This document shows positions 8,183 to 17,225 of a DNA stretch of 64,000 nt, piece by piece. The stretch comes from JAXLQL01 sp046331625 (lineage in GTDB: Bacteria > Acidobacteriota > Terriglobia > Bryobacterales > Bryobacteraceae), in NCBI GenBank assembly GCA_046331625.1, contig JAXLQL010000002.1, positions 496,001 through 560,000 of the forward strand. The letters are read 5' to 3'. A model generated the notes under the pieces. It was not told the DNA's origin and did not search any database. It saw only the letters and a list, made by a program, of their open reading frames with translations. Numbering within the stretch: the first letter of the stretch is position 1; each line of letters starts with the position of its first letter. A program made the position numbers and the translations under genes.

Positions 8183-9348
8183 GCGGTCACGGTCCTTTCT
8201 CCGGCGAGTTCGGCCACGCGCGCGTTGGCGATTGCGCCGTCGCGGGTGACGATGCTTTCGCGGATGATTTCGTCATTCGTGTCGAGAGTGATGACGCCCT
8301 TCTTGACGAAGTTCTTGAGAAACGCGACCACGTTCATCGCGAACATCTGGCTTGCATGAAAGGGTACCGCGGCGGGGATGTTCACGGGGCCGAGGATCTG
8401 GATGCCTTGGTGCACTATGGTCTTGCCGGCTTGGGTGAGTTCGCAATTGCCGCCCCGTTCGGCGGCGAGATCGACGATGACGGATCCGGGGGCCATGCGG
8501 CTCGCCATGGCAGTAGTGACCAGGAGCGGCGCCTTGCGTCCCGGCACGGCAGCGGTGGTGATGAGCACGTCTTGTTCGGCGATCACATTGCCGAGTTGGT
8601 CGCGTTGGCGCTGCGCTTCGGCATCGGTGAGGGCTTTGGCATAGCCGCCTTTGTCTTCGGCTTTCGATGTGTCGAGCTCGAGCGTGACGAACTTGGCGCC
8701 GAGGCTTTCGATCTGTTCCTTCACGGCAGGGCGGATGTCGTATGCGCTGACGACCGCGCCGAGGCGCTTGGCGGTGGCGATGGCTTGGAGTCCGGCGACG
8801 CCTGCTCCAAGGATGAGGACCTTGGCAGGCGCGATGGTGCCGGCTGCGGTCATCATCATCGGGAAGATCTTGGGCAGCGCATCGGCGCCGAGCAGCACGG
8901 CCTTGTATCCGGCGATGGAAGCCATGGACGACAGTACGTCCATACTTTGCGCGCGCGTGATGCGGGGAACGAGTTCGAGCGCGAAGTAGGTGGCTCCGGT
9001 GGCGGCGATGGCGCGTGTTTCGGTGTGCGAAGTGAGCGGCTCGCCGAGCCCGATCAGGATCTGGCCCTTGCGCAGGCGCGCGAGGTCCGGCTTGCCCGCG
9101 GTGGGGTTTGCGCCGAGTGTGCGAACCTGCGCGACGATGTCGGCGCGCTGGAAAAGCTCATCGCGCGAGGCGAACTTCGCTCCGTGCGATTCGTAAACGG
9201 AGTCCGGGTAGCCGGCTTCGACGCCCGCGCCCGGTTCCATGAAAACATCAATCCCCGCTTTTGCCAACGGCTCGCAGGCTCGCGGAGTCATTGCCACTCG
9301 CCGCTCCCCTTCGAACGTCTCGCGGGGGACGGCTACGGTCACTGCCAA
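8179..9348 (-). CDS. pntAA: NAD(P) transhydrogenase subunit alpha, NAD(H)-binding part
   Basis: 389 residues. The N-terminus 'MAVTVAVPRETFEGERRVA' is the usual alanine-dehydrogenase/PNT N-terminal domain, and the Rossmann motif 'KVLILGAGVAGLQAIATAKR' marks the NAD(H)-binding core. 'ALITTAAVPGRKAP'-like sequence and 'VIVDLAAERGGN' are also family hallmarks. It forms peripheral domain I, passing hydride to NADP+ on PntB. First gene of the operon, 4-nt overlap with pntAB. The tRNA-Pro gene begins about 115 bp upstream on the other strand. Confidence 0.95.
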   Translation of the reverse strand: MAVTVAVPRETFEGERRVAMTPRACEPLAKAGIDVFMEPGAGVEAGYPDSVYESHGAKFASRDELFQRADIVAQVRTLGANPTAGKPDLARLRKGQILIGLGEPLTSHTETRAIAATGATYFALELVPRITRAQSMDVLSSMASIAGYKAVLLGADALPKIFPMMMTAAGTIAPAKVLILGAGVAGLQAIATAKRLGAVVSAYDIRPAVKEQIESLGAKFVTLELDTSKAEDKGGYAKALTDAEAQRQRDQLGNVIAEQDVLITTAAVPGRKAPLLVTTAMASRMAPGSVIVDLAAERGGNCELTQAGKTIVHQGIQILGPVNIPAAVPFHASQMFAMNVVAFLKNFVKKGVITLDTNDEIIRESIVTRDGAIANARVAELAGERTVTA

Positions 9349-9463
9349 ATCAGCAATCCTCCTGGGTAGGAAGGCTCAGTTTATCGGAGGTTTGCGCCGG
9401 GCGCAAGGGGGGTAAGGCAAGCTTGGTGGGGGAAGAGTGGTTTAAGATGGTAAAGAGTGAAGT

Positions 9464-9540
9464 CGGGGCGTAGCGCAGCCTGGTAGCGCACCTGCCTTGG
9501 GCGCAGGGGGTCGGGCGTTCAAATCGCCCCGCCCCGACCA
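9464..9540 (+). tRNA. tRNA-Pro (anticodon UGG)
   Basis: The cloverleaf folds by eye: acceptor CGGGGCG/CGCCCCG, anticodon stem CCTGC/GCAGG around loop CTTGGGC (anticodon TGG), T arm GGGCG-TTCAAAT-CGCCC, discriminator A and an encoded CCA end. Length 77. The next coding gene begins 13 nt later. Confidence 0.95.
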
Positions 9541-9553
9541 AAAACCACCGGCC

Positions 9554-10219
9554 ATGACCGAGGCCATTCACTCCAAGAAAAAGCTGACCGTCGAACAGCG
9601 CGCGATCCTCTCCGCCGAGGGCGCTCTGGCCCAGCAGCAATTCGTCAGCGCGATCGACGTTTTGCTCCGAATGCAACTACTCGCGCCCTCACACGTCGCG
9701 GCATGGCGGGCAGGTCGAGTGGAATGCCTGGAAGAGGTAATCCAAGGAAGCCCCGCCAAGATCAGCGCCGCCATAGTAGCGTTCCGCGAGTGGGCGCGCC
9801 AGAAGGGGCTCCGGCCTTCGGAGACGCGCTACGTCCGCACGACTCGTGAAGGCACGCTCGATCTGCGATTCAGCTTCAGCGGAGACGAAGCCACAGAACA
9901 GGCTTTCCGGACTCACTATGTTTCGCCCGCCCTCTCGGAGCGCAAGCAACAACAACTCACCGAAAAGCTCAACCGGACTCCTGAGACAGTGGTGTTCCAG
10001 ATCATCCGCGATTCTCAGTGCTCGGAGTGCGGAGTGGAACTCGAGAAGGGCAGCCTGCTTCTCATGGAAGCCGAACAGCCGCTGTGCCTGGCGTGCGCGA
10101 AGCTGGATGAGCTGGAATTTCTTGCCGCGGGAGACACGGCCCTGACGCGCCCGGGCGTCGAAGTACAGCAAGCGGAAAGCCGTGGTGGTCCAGTTCAGCC
10201 GCACGAGGAATCGCTATGA
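9554..10219 (+). CDS. DUF2293 family protein, N-terminal part (frameshifted)
   Basis: Taken from ATG 9554. From residue ~90 it reads as the N-terminal and middle part of a long DUF2293-type protein: 'REGTLDLRFSFSGDEA', 'SPALSERK', then a CxxC pair 'DSQCSECGVELEKG' and 'PLCLACAKLDELEFL' that could bind zinc. After 'GDTALTR' the frame leaves the family pattern and ends in an unrelated tail. Removing one C from the CCC at 10150-10152 would give 'ALTRRASKYSKRKAVVVQFSR', joining directly to the next frame. So this and the following entry are one gene in relatives, split here by a one-base insertion. Molecular function unknown. It follows tRNA-Pro. Confidence 0.7.
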   Translation: MTEAIHSKKKLTVEQRAILSAEGALAQQQFVSAIDVLLRMQLLAPSHVAAWRAGRVECLEEVIQGSPAKISAAIVAFREWARQKGLRPSETRYVRTTREGTLDLRFSFSGDEATEQAFRTHYVSPALSERKQQQLTEKLNRTPETVVFQIIRDSQCSECGVELEKGSLLLMEAEQPLCLACAKLDELEFLAAGDTALTRPGVEVQQAESRGGPVQPHEESL

Positions 10220-10640
10220 GCGGCAGGGGATTCTGATCGAGCCCAAGGCGCTCGAGCGAGCGGAGCAGGAATGCTCGTCTGACGCGGACGCTCGGGCGCG
10301 TGCGCGTGCTCAGGGCGCCAAAGTGCGCCGCAAGCAGGATCGGGAATTGGTTGTCCGCATGACGGCCCGGATCTCGGAGTTGTTCCCGGGTTGCCCGCCC
10401 GCCGAAGCGGCCGCCATCGCGGCCCATACCGCCGTGCGAGGAAGCGGCCGCGTGGGGCGCACCGAGGCCGGCCGCAACCTCCACCAGAATGCGTTGATTG
10501 CGGCGGTAACGGCCGCGGTTCGCCATCGGCATAGCGACTATGATTCTCTGCTTGCGTCGGGCGTGGATCGCGCGGTGGCACGCGAGCAGGTGGCGGATCA
10601 TGTCTGGTCCACCATGGCTGGCTGGAAGCGGCAATCGTAG
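10182..10640 (+). CDS. DUF2293 family protein, C-terminal part (frameshifted)
   Basis: 152 residues with the conserved DUF2293 C-terminal pattern: 'RNRYERQGILIEPKALERAE', 'ISELFPGCPPAEAAAIAAHT', 'GSGRVGRTEAGR' and 'AAVRHRHSDYDSLL'. The frame overlaps the preceding part by 38 nt and is offset by one base, as expected from a one-base insertion at about 10150. The GTG at 10182 codes for a residue inside the conserved 'VVVQFSR' stretch, so independent initiation would lose only part of the domain, but I consider this a broken gene or sequence error rather than a designed pair. Confidence 0.75.
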   Translation: MVVQFSRTRNRYERQGILIEPKALERAEQECSSDADARARARAQGAKVRRKQDRELVVRMTARISELFPGCPPAEAAAIAAHTAVRGSGRVGRTEAGRNLHQNALIAAVTAAVRHRHSDYDSLLASGVDRAVAREQVADHVWSTMAGWKRQS

Positions 10641-10897
10641 CAGGCGCGGACCTCATCCCGAATCCAGTCGTGCGCAGGTGTTCCACTCGGCAAAGGAATC
10701 AACTCCCTTCCAGCAACTCGAACTCCCCATCGGTCTCGAGGTTCGGAAACTGCTCTGCGGTCGGGAGTTTCTGCGTGCTGATTTGCGTCACCGCACGGGC
10801 AACCACCCGCGACTCTGATGATCACGACGTGCCGCAGCCGTGCGCGAGCACCAATGCCCGCAAACGACCGGCGAAAAGTCCATAATATTAGGTGGCC

Positions 10898-13800
10898 ATG
10901 ACGTGCAGGGCCCCGAGTCGAAGTGTGCTCGCGATCCTGACGCTTGCCGCCCTGTCTTTCGGGCAGCAGGCGACGCACCTGTCTGGCTTCGTCCAGGATT
11001 CCTCAGACGCGGGCATCCCCGAAGCCGTAGTCACGGTCACTAACGAAGACACCGGCTTCAAGCGCATCGTCAAAACCGGCTCCGATGGCGGATACACCGT
11101 AGCCTCGCTCCAACCCGGGACCTACAAGATCGCGGTCCGCAAAGAGGGCTTCCGCAGCGCCATGCGGTTCGGGCTCAAGCTCGACATCGCGATCCCGGCG
11201 CGGCTCGACTTCACGCTCCCCGTCGGCTCCCTCCACGAAACCATTACCGTCGACTCCACCATGCCTTCGATCCAAAGCGACGACGCTTCCGTCGGCACGC
11301 TCGTCACCCGCGACTGGATCGAGCACGCGCCCCTCAACGGCCGCGGATTGCTCTCGCTGCTCGAACTCGCCCCAGGCACGGTGATCACTCCGGCTACGCG
11401 CGGAGAAGCCGGACAATTCACCAGCAATGGCCAACGCGCCAACTCGCACTACTTCACCGTCGACGGCGTCAGCGTCAACTCGGGCGTAATCGCCGGTGGC
11501 CAACCCGCGCAAAGCACCGCGGGCGCGCTCCCGGGTATGACCGCGTTCGGCAGCTTCCACAACCTGGTTCCGCTCGAAGCGCTGGAAGAGTTCCGCGTGC
11601 AGACCTCGACGCTGGTACCCGAATTCGGCAGGCTTCCCGGTGCCAACGTCGCGCTCCATACGCGCTCGGGCACGAACGATTTTCACGGATCGATCTTCGA
11701 GTATCTGCGCAATGAAAGATTCGACGCGAACGACTTCTTCGCCAATCGGTATTCGCTCCCACGCGCGAAGGAACGCATGCAAGACTACGGCGCCGCTGTC
11801 GGCGGTCCCCTGATTCGCAACCACACCTTTTTCTTCGCGAGCTACGAACAACTCCGTCTCCGCCAGCCGTTCACCTGGCGATCGCCCGTGCCAACTCTCG
11901 AAGCGCGCGCGGGCGCCGCCGATTGGGTGCGGCCGCTGCTGCAGTTGTTCCCGGAACCCAACGGTCCCGCGCTCGGCGGAGGTACGGCCGAGTGGGTGGG
12001 GCAAAGCAATCGCCCGTCGCGTGCCGACGTGGCAAGCCTCCGGCTTGACCAGCAACTCGGCTCGCGGTTTCGAATGTTCGCGCGATTGAACCAATCGCCT
12101 TCGTGGAACGAGTTCGGAGCCGCGCAACTCAACCGATTGTCGCTGCGTTCGCGCACGGTGACGGCCGGAGGCACAGCGACGTTCTCGCGCTGGCTGCTCA
12201 CCGAGTTCCGCGCCGGACACTCGCAGACGCGCGCATTCTCCTCGTGGACACAGACGCGCGCCGAGGGATTGCCGGAATGCTCGGTTGCCGCGCTCGGTTC
12301 TGCGTTCCATCCCGTGGGCCGTTGCGACACGTTCTATCGATTCTCCGTGGGCGGGCTGGGGCAATTGGTCTCAGGTACCGAGAGCCCGATCGGCCAGCAA
12401 CAATGGAACGCGCTCGGCACCGTGACGGCCACCACCAGCTCGCATCAGATTCGCGCCGGATTCGATTGGCGCCAGTTGAAGCCCACCCGGCTTCGGCGCG
12501 TCACCAACCTCGACGTGATGGCCGACAGCCTCGAGGACCTGGTGGAGCGCCGCAACCTCTGGATCGCATCCACCGAACTTCCTCCTATCGACACGCTGCT
12601 GCGGGAATGGTCGGCATTCGCCCAGGACACGTGGCGCGCCACGCACAGGCTGACGCTCACTTACGGCGTGCGCTGGGAATTCACGCCGCCCGTGCGCGGG
12701 CTCGTGCAGCCTGCGGGACCGTTCCGGCCCGCCGTCGTCCAGGATTTGTGGACCCATCAGTACCGCAACATCGCGCCCCGCGTTGGTGGCGCATTCCGGT
12801 TGCGCTCGAACGGGCGCACTGTGCTGCGCGGCGGCTATGGACTCTATTTCGACTCGAGCCTCGGCATCGCGGCCGACATCGTCAATGGCGTGCCGTCGTC
12901 GATGTGGCAGGTGGGAAATCCGATTCCGGAATCGAGCGGCCCGGGGCGGACTCTGCTGTTCAACGCGTTCGATCCGAACCTGAGCCTGCCGCGTGTGCGG
13001 CAGTGGAACGCCTCGATCGAGCACGGGTTCGGTGACCGCAATGTGGTGACGTTCGGATACGTGGGTTCCTCGGGGCTGCAACTGCTCCGCCGCGAAATCG
13101 GCGGCGATGAGAATGCCAACCTGGTGCGCACGGCGCTTGCCACCAACAACGGCTTCTCGAGTTACTACGGGATTCAAGCGCAGTATCGCGGCGCGATCGG
13201 CGCCACCGTGCGGACGATGCTCGCGTACTCGTGGTCGCGGTCAATGGACTCGGGCTCGCTCGATTCCGGCTTGTACTGGGTCGGCTCGGGGCTTTCGGCG
13301 CAGCGTGACCGTGCGCGATCGGACTTCGATGTGCGGCAGTCGGCGAACGCGATGGTGAGCTGGGAGCCGAAACGCGATTTTGGCCCCGGGCTGCGGCCGT
13401 TCACGCGCAACTGGGCGATCGACACGATCGCGCGCATTCGTTCCGGATTCCCGGTGAACGTGCTGAGCGCCGAGCGCGCGATGGGTGTGAGCTTCGCGAA
13501 CGTGTTCCGGCCCGATCGCGTGGCGGGAGCGCCCCTGTGGATCAACGATGCGAACACACCTGGTGGGCGTATGCTGAATCGCGCCGCATTCGCGCAGCCG
13601 GTGGGATTGCAGCAAGGGAATCTCGGGCGCAACGCATTACCGGGGTTCGGTATGGGGCAGATCGATCTGGCGCTCCGCCGCAACTTCGCCTTGCGCGAGC
13701 GCGTGGGGCTCGAGTTCCGCGGCGAGGTGTTCAACTTGACCAATCACGCGAATCTCGGCGATCCGGTGCGGTTCTTGGCGAGTCCGCTCTTCGGACAATC

Positions 13801-13915
13801 GGCGTCGATGCTGAACGTGATGCTCGGCACCGGGACGCCGGGGAGCGGGTTGTCGCCGATGTTGCAGGTGGGTGGTCCGCGCAGCGTGCAGGCGACGGTG
13901 CGGCTGCGGTTCTGA
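10898..13915 (+). CDS. Oar-like TonB-dependent receptor with carboxypeptidase-regulatory domain
   Basis: About 1005 residues from ATG 10898 (GTG 10892 also possible). Signal peptide 'SVLAILTLAALSFG' with cleavage before QQ. Residues ~25-110 form a CarboxypepD-regulatory/Cna-B-like domain ('SGFVQDSSDAGIPEAVVTVTN', 'GGYTVASLQPGTYKIAV'). A plug-like segment follows ('LNGRGLLSLLELAPG', 'FTVDGVSVNSG'), then a long outer-membrane barrel with 'FGPGLRPFTRNWAID' and a terminal Phe ('VRLRF'). This architecture is massively expanded in Solibacter-type Acidobacteriota and is thought to import oligomers or large substrates. No partner gene identifies the substrate. Confidence 0.88.
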   Translation: MTCRAPSRSVLAILTLAALSFGQQATHLSGFVQDSSDAGIPEAVVTVTNEDTGFKRIVKTGSDGGYTVASLQPGTYKIAVRKEGFRSAMRFGLKLDIAIPARLDFTLPVGSLHETITVDSTMPSIQSDDASVGTLVTRDWIEHAPLNGRGLLSLLELAPGTVITPATRGEAGQFTSNGQRANSHYFTVDGVSVNSGVIAGGQPAQSTAGALPGMTAFGSFHNLVPLEALEEFRVQTSTLVPEFGRLPGANVALHTRSGTNDFHGSIFEYLRNERFDANDFFANRYSLPRAKERMQDYGAAVGGPLIRNHTFFFASYEQLRLRQPFTWRSPVPTLEARAGAADWVRPLLQLFPEPNGPALGGGTAEWVGQSNRPSRADVASLRLDQQLGSRFRMFARLNQSPSWNEFGAAQLNRLSLRSRTVTAGGTATFSRWLLTEFRAGHSQTRAFSSWTQTRAEGLPECSVAALGSAFHPVGRCDTFYRFSVGGLGQLVSGTESPIGQQQWNALGTVTATTSSHQIRAGFDWRQLKPTRLRRVTNLDVMADSLEDLVERRNLWIASTELPPIDTLLREWSAFAQDTWRATHRLTLTYGVRWEFTPPVRGLVQPAGPFRPAVVQDLWTHQYRNIAPRVGGAFRLRSNGRTVLRGGYGLYFDSSLGIAADIVNGVPSSMWQVGNPIPESSGPGRTLLFNAFDPNLSLPRVRQWNASIEHGFGDRNVVTFGYVGSSGLQLLRREIGGDENANLVRTALATNNGFSSYYGIQAQYRGAIGATVRTMLAYSWSRSMDSGSLDSGLYWVGSGLSAQRDRARSDFDVRQSANAMVSWEPKRDFGPGLRPFTRNWAIDTIARIRSGFPVNVLSAERAMGVSFANVFRPDRVAGAPLWINDANTPGGRMLNRAAFAQPVGLQQGNLGRNALPGFGMGQIDLALRRNFALRERVGLEFRGEVFNLTNHANLGDPVRFLASPLFGQSASMLNVMLGTGTPGSGLSPMLQVGGPRSVQATVRLRF

Positions 13916-13966
13916 CGCCACCAGAGCTTCGGCCCCGTCGCCGCGCCGGTCAGCAAGGCATCAAAT

Positions 13967-15226
13967 TCAAATACGCGCCGCGGGCTGAATCCGGACCAAA
14001 TCCGTCCGCCCGCCCTTCGTATCCACTCGCGCCAGCGTATACACTGACCCATCCCGCCCTACCGCGATCGAGTTCACATAGGTCGGCGGATCTCCGTTCT
14101 CGAGAACGATCGCCCCATGATCGCAATAGCGCCCCGCATCCAAGTCGTACGTCACCAGATGCAGATTCTCGAGCCCCTTCGCCTCGCCCTTCCCCGTCGA
14201 ATCCTTCCCGCGCACCCGCTTCCCATCCACGTACGCCGGACCACCCGTGAGATAGTAAATCGTCTTCCCGTCCGGACCCAGCGTGAACCCCAGATACCCA
14301 TAACTGAACTGATCGAACATGCCGGAACGCCGCGAAGGCAGCGAAGTCAGCCGCTCGATGAGGTCCACTCGCGGCACACGCGGATCGAACCGGAACAAGT
14401 AGCCCGAGTTCCCATGCACCCCGTAGAACACCTGCTCCTGCTCGCGCCACACCACCTGCCGCCAGTTGTAGGCCATGTGGCCCGGCGAGGCCGGATCGTA
14501 GAGTCCGAAGTAATCCTTCCGCAAATCCTCGCCGGCGAGCGGCGCTATCGACTCCGAAGCGAAGTCATACCGCAGGATCGTACCTTCGCCGCACGTGAAG
14601 TACACTGACCCATCGCGCGGATCCACCGCCAACGCCCGGCAGATCGCGCGGAACGCCGGTCCGCGCCCGTGCTCGCCGCCCTCGAAGAATCCGCCGAAGT
14701 CGCGCCAATCGCGCTTGCCGAGATCGTAGCGAAAGAAGCGGCCCATCGGCCACGTGATCCCATAGAGCCGCCCGCGTACCGGATCCGCGTTGAAGGTGAG
14801 CACGCCGTCGCCGTGCGGCTCAGTGGCCAAATCCTCAAACTGGCCAGACGCCATGTCATAGGCCAGCAGATGTCCGCCCGAGTACGGAGCGAAGCCCGGC
14901 GGCGGCACGCCCATCTTCTCCATGTCGTCAATGATCTGGTAGAAGCCGGTGTGGGTGGCGAAGTAGAGCTTCCCCGCGTGTTCCACGAAGTTGACGTGGC
15001 TCTTGCCCTGCGAAATCCGGTTCTGCTCCGCCTCGCCGCACGCCGAAGTCAGGTCGCCCAGGCAGGTGACCGCGCCGGACCCAGGATCATGCCGGAACAT
15101 CCGCGCCGCCACGTCAGGTAGCGCAGAGCACAGAACATAGTAGATGCAGCCGTCCGAGGCAGCCGCCATCCCGTTGTAGGTGTCGTGGCCTTCCGGGAAG
15201 CCAGAATCAAACGTCTTTGCGTGCAT
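13967..15226 (-). CDS. Beta-propeller-like protein, unknown function
   Basis: 419 residues with repeated strand patterns and aspartate-rich turns ('DGCIYYVL', 'GKLYFATHTGFY', 'RGRLYGITWPMGRFFRYD', 'DGSVYFTCGEGTILRYD', 'EQVFYGVHGNSGYLFRFD'), the periodicity of a six- to seven-bladed propeller. No signal peptide is obvious, so it may be cytoplasmic. A similar protein type is often encoded near heparinase or sugar-processing genes in Planctomycetes and Acidobacteria, but no such neighbour is seen here. It converges on the TonB receptor gene with 51 bp between stops and diverges from the PilZ gene. Confidence 0.75.
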   Translation of the reverse strand: MHAKTFDSGFPEGHDTYNGMAAASDGCIYYVLCSALPDVAARMFRHDPGSGAVTCLGDLTSACGEAEQNRISQGKSHVNFVEHAGKLYFATHTGFYQIIDDMEKMGVPPPGFAPYSGGHLLAYDMASGQFEDLATEPHGDGVLTFNADPVRGRLYGITWPMGRFFRYDLGKRDWRDFGGFFEGGEHGRGPAFRAICRALAVDPRDGSVYFTCGEGTILRYDFASESIAPLAGEDLRKDYFGLYDPASPGHMAYNWRQVVWREQEQVFYGVHGNSGYLFRFDPRVPRVDLIERLTSLPSRRSGMFDQFSYGYLGFTLGPDGKTIYYLTGGPAYVDGKRVRGKDSTGKGEAKGLENLHLVTYDLDAGRYCDHGAIVLENGDPPTYVNSIAVGRDGSVYTLARVDTKGGRTDLVRIQPAARI

Positions 15227-15401
15227 TGGAGCCGATGCCTATATGGTATCCCTGAATGCCTTGTCCGACAGAGTACAGTACACCCCCAAGAATGTGGGCC
15301 CCAAAACCTAGGAGTAGGACTAGCGCGGATGCATACCCCCACCTGAGGGGGTGCGAATGATAGTACCGGAACCAAAGGTACGCTTGTCAGGCGATTCTCT
15401 A

Positions 15402-15431
15402 TTGACCTGATAAGGGGATTCCCTGTAGATT
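15402..15431 (+). promoter_or_regulatory. Promoter of the PilZ gene, near-leaderless
   Basis: TTGACC (15402-15407), 18-nt spacer, TAGATT (15426-15431), with the ATG only 9 nt further on. An inverted repeat ACCCCC-N6-GGGGGT lies upstream at 15335-15352. Confidence 0.45.
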
Positions 15432-15440
15432 GATAGAGTA

Positions 15441-15782
15441 ATGAACCAGCCAGATCAGCGGAAGTCCCAGCGATTCGAGCTGAGACTACCGATCGAACTA
15501 GTACGTACTGGGTCTTCTCACCTAGGACGGATCACCGAAACCCGTAATGTGAGTTCCGGCGGCGTGCTGTTCACCTCGGAATCGCAACTCCCTGTCGGGG
15601 AGCCGATCGAGTACTTTATTACCTTGCCCACCAGCAAGGATCCGGGTGGGGTGCGCCTTCACTGCGTCGGAACCGTGATTCGGCTGGAAGCACGGCCCGT
15701 CCGCACATCCAAGGACAAGGAGCGGCCATTCAATGTGGCTGCAACGCTCGAACGGTACGAGTTCGTCCGGGCTGCCCGCTAG
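15441..15782 (+). CDS. PilZ domain protein
   Basis: 113 residues, a single-domain PilZ protein. It has the c-di-GMP-binding signatures: an N-terminal Arg-rich switch ('RKSQRFELR', fitting RxxxR) and the 'NVSSGGVLF' strand matching the (D/N)xSxxG motif. It should act as a cytoplasmic c-di-GMP receptor, with output through a partner; no diguanylate cyclase or motility gene is nearby to suggest which. Start ATG 15441 lies 9 nt after a promoter -10. Confidence 0.85.
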   Translation: MNQPDQRKSQRFELRLPIELVRTGSSHLGRITETRNVSSGGVLFTSESQLPVGEPIEYFITLPTSKDPGGVRLHCVGTVIRLEARPVRTSKDKERPFNVAATLERYEFVRAAR

Positions 15783-15816
15783 AATCCCCCTTTTGCGGGG
15801 ATGCTAATCTGATAGC

Positions 15817-16404
15817 ATGCGTTTTCTTCTAACGGCACTCGTGTGCCTGCCGTTGATGGCAGCCGGACCGCTTTCCAACCGTAGGGCTCCCGGATTCACG
15901 CTTCCCGACATGAACGTGAACTACCACGATCTCTACGACTACCGCGGAAAGATCGTGCTGCTCGACATCCTCCAGACCGCTTGCCCAGTTTGCAATTCCT
16001 CGCAGCGGATCTTCGAGACCATCCGGCAGAAGTTCCCCGACAAAGTAGTGATCCTGAGCGTGGTAACGCAGCCCGATACGCAAGACACCGTGAAATGGTT
16101 CGTGACCCAGAACAACGTGAAGACGCCGGTGCTGTTCGATTGCGGCCAAGCGATCGCGTCGTATCTGAAGGCGACGCCGAAGAACCCGCAGATCTCGCTG
16201 CCCCACTTGTTTCTAATTGACGCCAAGGGTTGGATCCGCAACGATTGGGAGTACAAGTCGGGCAACGAGAAATACTTCGAGTCGCTCGATCCGGTGCTCG
16301 AGGAAGTCACCGCGCTGGTCAACGAGATGGGTGGCGGGGGAGCCGCGAAAGCTCCACCGGCTGCGCCCAAAGCAGCGCCCGCGAAACCGGCGCCGAAGAA
16401 GTAA
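15817..16404 (+). CDS. Secreted thioredoxin-like (TlpA/peroxiredoxin-type) protein
   Basis: 195 residues. Signal peptide 'FLLTALVCLPLMAAG'. The thioredoxin fold follows with 'APGFTLPDMN', 'YRGKIVLLDILQTACPVC' (active-site CPVC), and the cis-Pro region 'ISLPHLFLIDAKGW'. The C-terminus is a Pro/Ala/Lys-rich tail (PPAAPKAAPAKPAPKK), probably disordered. Likely a periplasmic thiol-disulfide reductant or oxidant in envelope redox. It lies 34 nt after the PilZ stop; an inverted repeat ATGCTA-N6-TAGCAT abuts the start codon. A strong terminator follows. Confidence 0.83.
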   Translation: MRFLLTALVCLPLMAAGPLSNRRAPGFTLPDMNVNYHDLYDYRGKIVLLDILQTACPVCNSSQRIFETIRQKFPDKVVILSVVTQPDTQDTVKWFVTQNNVKTPVLFDCGQAIASYLKATPKNPQISLPHLFLIDAKGWIRNDWEYKSGNEKYFESLDPVLEEVTALVNEMGGGGAAKAPPAAPKAAPAKPAPKK

Positions 16405-16426
16405 CTACAATCTGTAAACGCACGAA

Positions 16427-16466
16427 GGGCGGACCGGTCAAACGGTCCGCCCTCTGCATTTTTGGA
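16427..16466 (+). terminator. Intrinsic terminator after the thioredoxin-like gene
   Basis: A 10-bp GC-rich stem GGGCGGACCG/CGGTCCGCCC (16427-16436 and 16443-16452, loop GTCAAA) is followed by TCTGCATTTTTT. It also lies downstream of the convergent mscL stop and may serve both. Confidence 0.85.
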
Positions 16467-16481
16467 CCAGACTGGGCCCGA

Positions 16482-16907
16482 TCAGTTTCCAGCACCGGCC
16501 GCGCGAGTCTTCAACAGGTCTCGAATCTCCCCGAGTAGCACTTCTTCTTTCGGAGGTGCCGGAGGCGGCGGAGGCGGTTCTGCCTTCTTCATCTTGTTGC
16601 TTGCCTTTGCCAGCAGGAACATGCAAAACGCGATGATCAGGAAGTTGATGATTGTGTTGAACCACGCACCGTATGCAATCACTGGGACGTTGTTCTTGGT
16701 GGCCTCCGCCAATGTCGCGGGCGATCCGGCCAACGCGATGAACATGTCTTTGAAATCCATGCCACCGGCAAACTGCCCGACTACCGGCATGATGATCTTC
16801 TCAACCAGACCGCTTACGATCGGTCCGAACGCGCCGCCCATGATGATCCCTACGGCCATGTCGAGCACGTTGCCGCCAAGGGCGAACTTTTTGAACTCAT
16901 CAAACAT
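16482..16907 (-). CDS. mscL: Large-conductance mechanosensitive channel MscL
   Basis: 141 residues. Typical N-terminus 'MFDEFKKFALGGNVLDMAVG' and TM1 'IIMGGAFGPIVSGLVEKIIMP', periplasmic loop, TM2 'FNTIINFLIIAFCMFLLAKA', then a Pro-rich linker (PPPPPPAPP) and the C-terminal helix 'KEEVLLGEIRDLLKT'. A homopentamer in the inner membrane opens under tension to release solutes during hypo-osmotic shock. The Pro-rich linker is longer than in E. coli. Monocistronic. Confidence 0.96.
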   Translation of the reverse strand: MFDEFKKFALGGNVLDMAVGIIMGGAFGPIVSGLVEKIIMPVVGQFAGGMDFKDMFIALAGSPATLAEATKNNVPVIAYGAWFNTIINFLIIAFCMFLLAKASNKMKKAEPPPPPPAPPKEEVLLGEIRDLLKTRAAGAGN

Positions 16908-17225
16908 ATTGTCTCTATCCTCGCCAGGAGAGTTATTTGCGGCTCAGCGCAACGGCTGAGTCCTCAGCAGACTACCACAGATCGAGGGTAGGCGCAAAGA
17001 AAATGTTGGCCGTCCCACACGAACCTAATGGCGATCAAAAATGAGGAGATTGCGTGAAGTCCACAAAAGACCCCTAGATTCAAGTAAATAGCGCCTAGAA
17101 ATCCTCCGCCCAACTTGATAGTCTGTACCAGCTAGGGCAGCTAGGGATACCCCCGTACCTTGGGTCTACCGCCCTCCACCGATGGGGGTAGATCGACCGC
17201 CACGCAAGCGTAGGACAATGGTGTC
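16908..17225. other. Intergenic region between mscL and the PQQ-propeller gene
   Basis: 318 bp with no convincing ORF. It is AT-richer than its surroundings and must hold both divergent promoters. An ACCCCC (17149-17154) and a GGGGGT (17084+100, i.e. 17184-17189) form a loose inverted repeat, similar in content to the one upstream of the PilZ gene. No RNA gene seen. Confidence 0.5.

Noticed and set aside
12103..13035. 310-codon frame inside the first TonB receptor
   Set aside because: Arg-rich out-of-frame translation without motifs.
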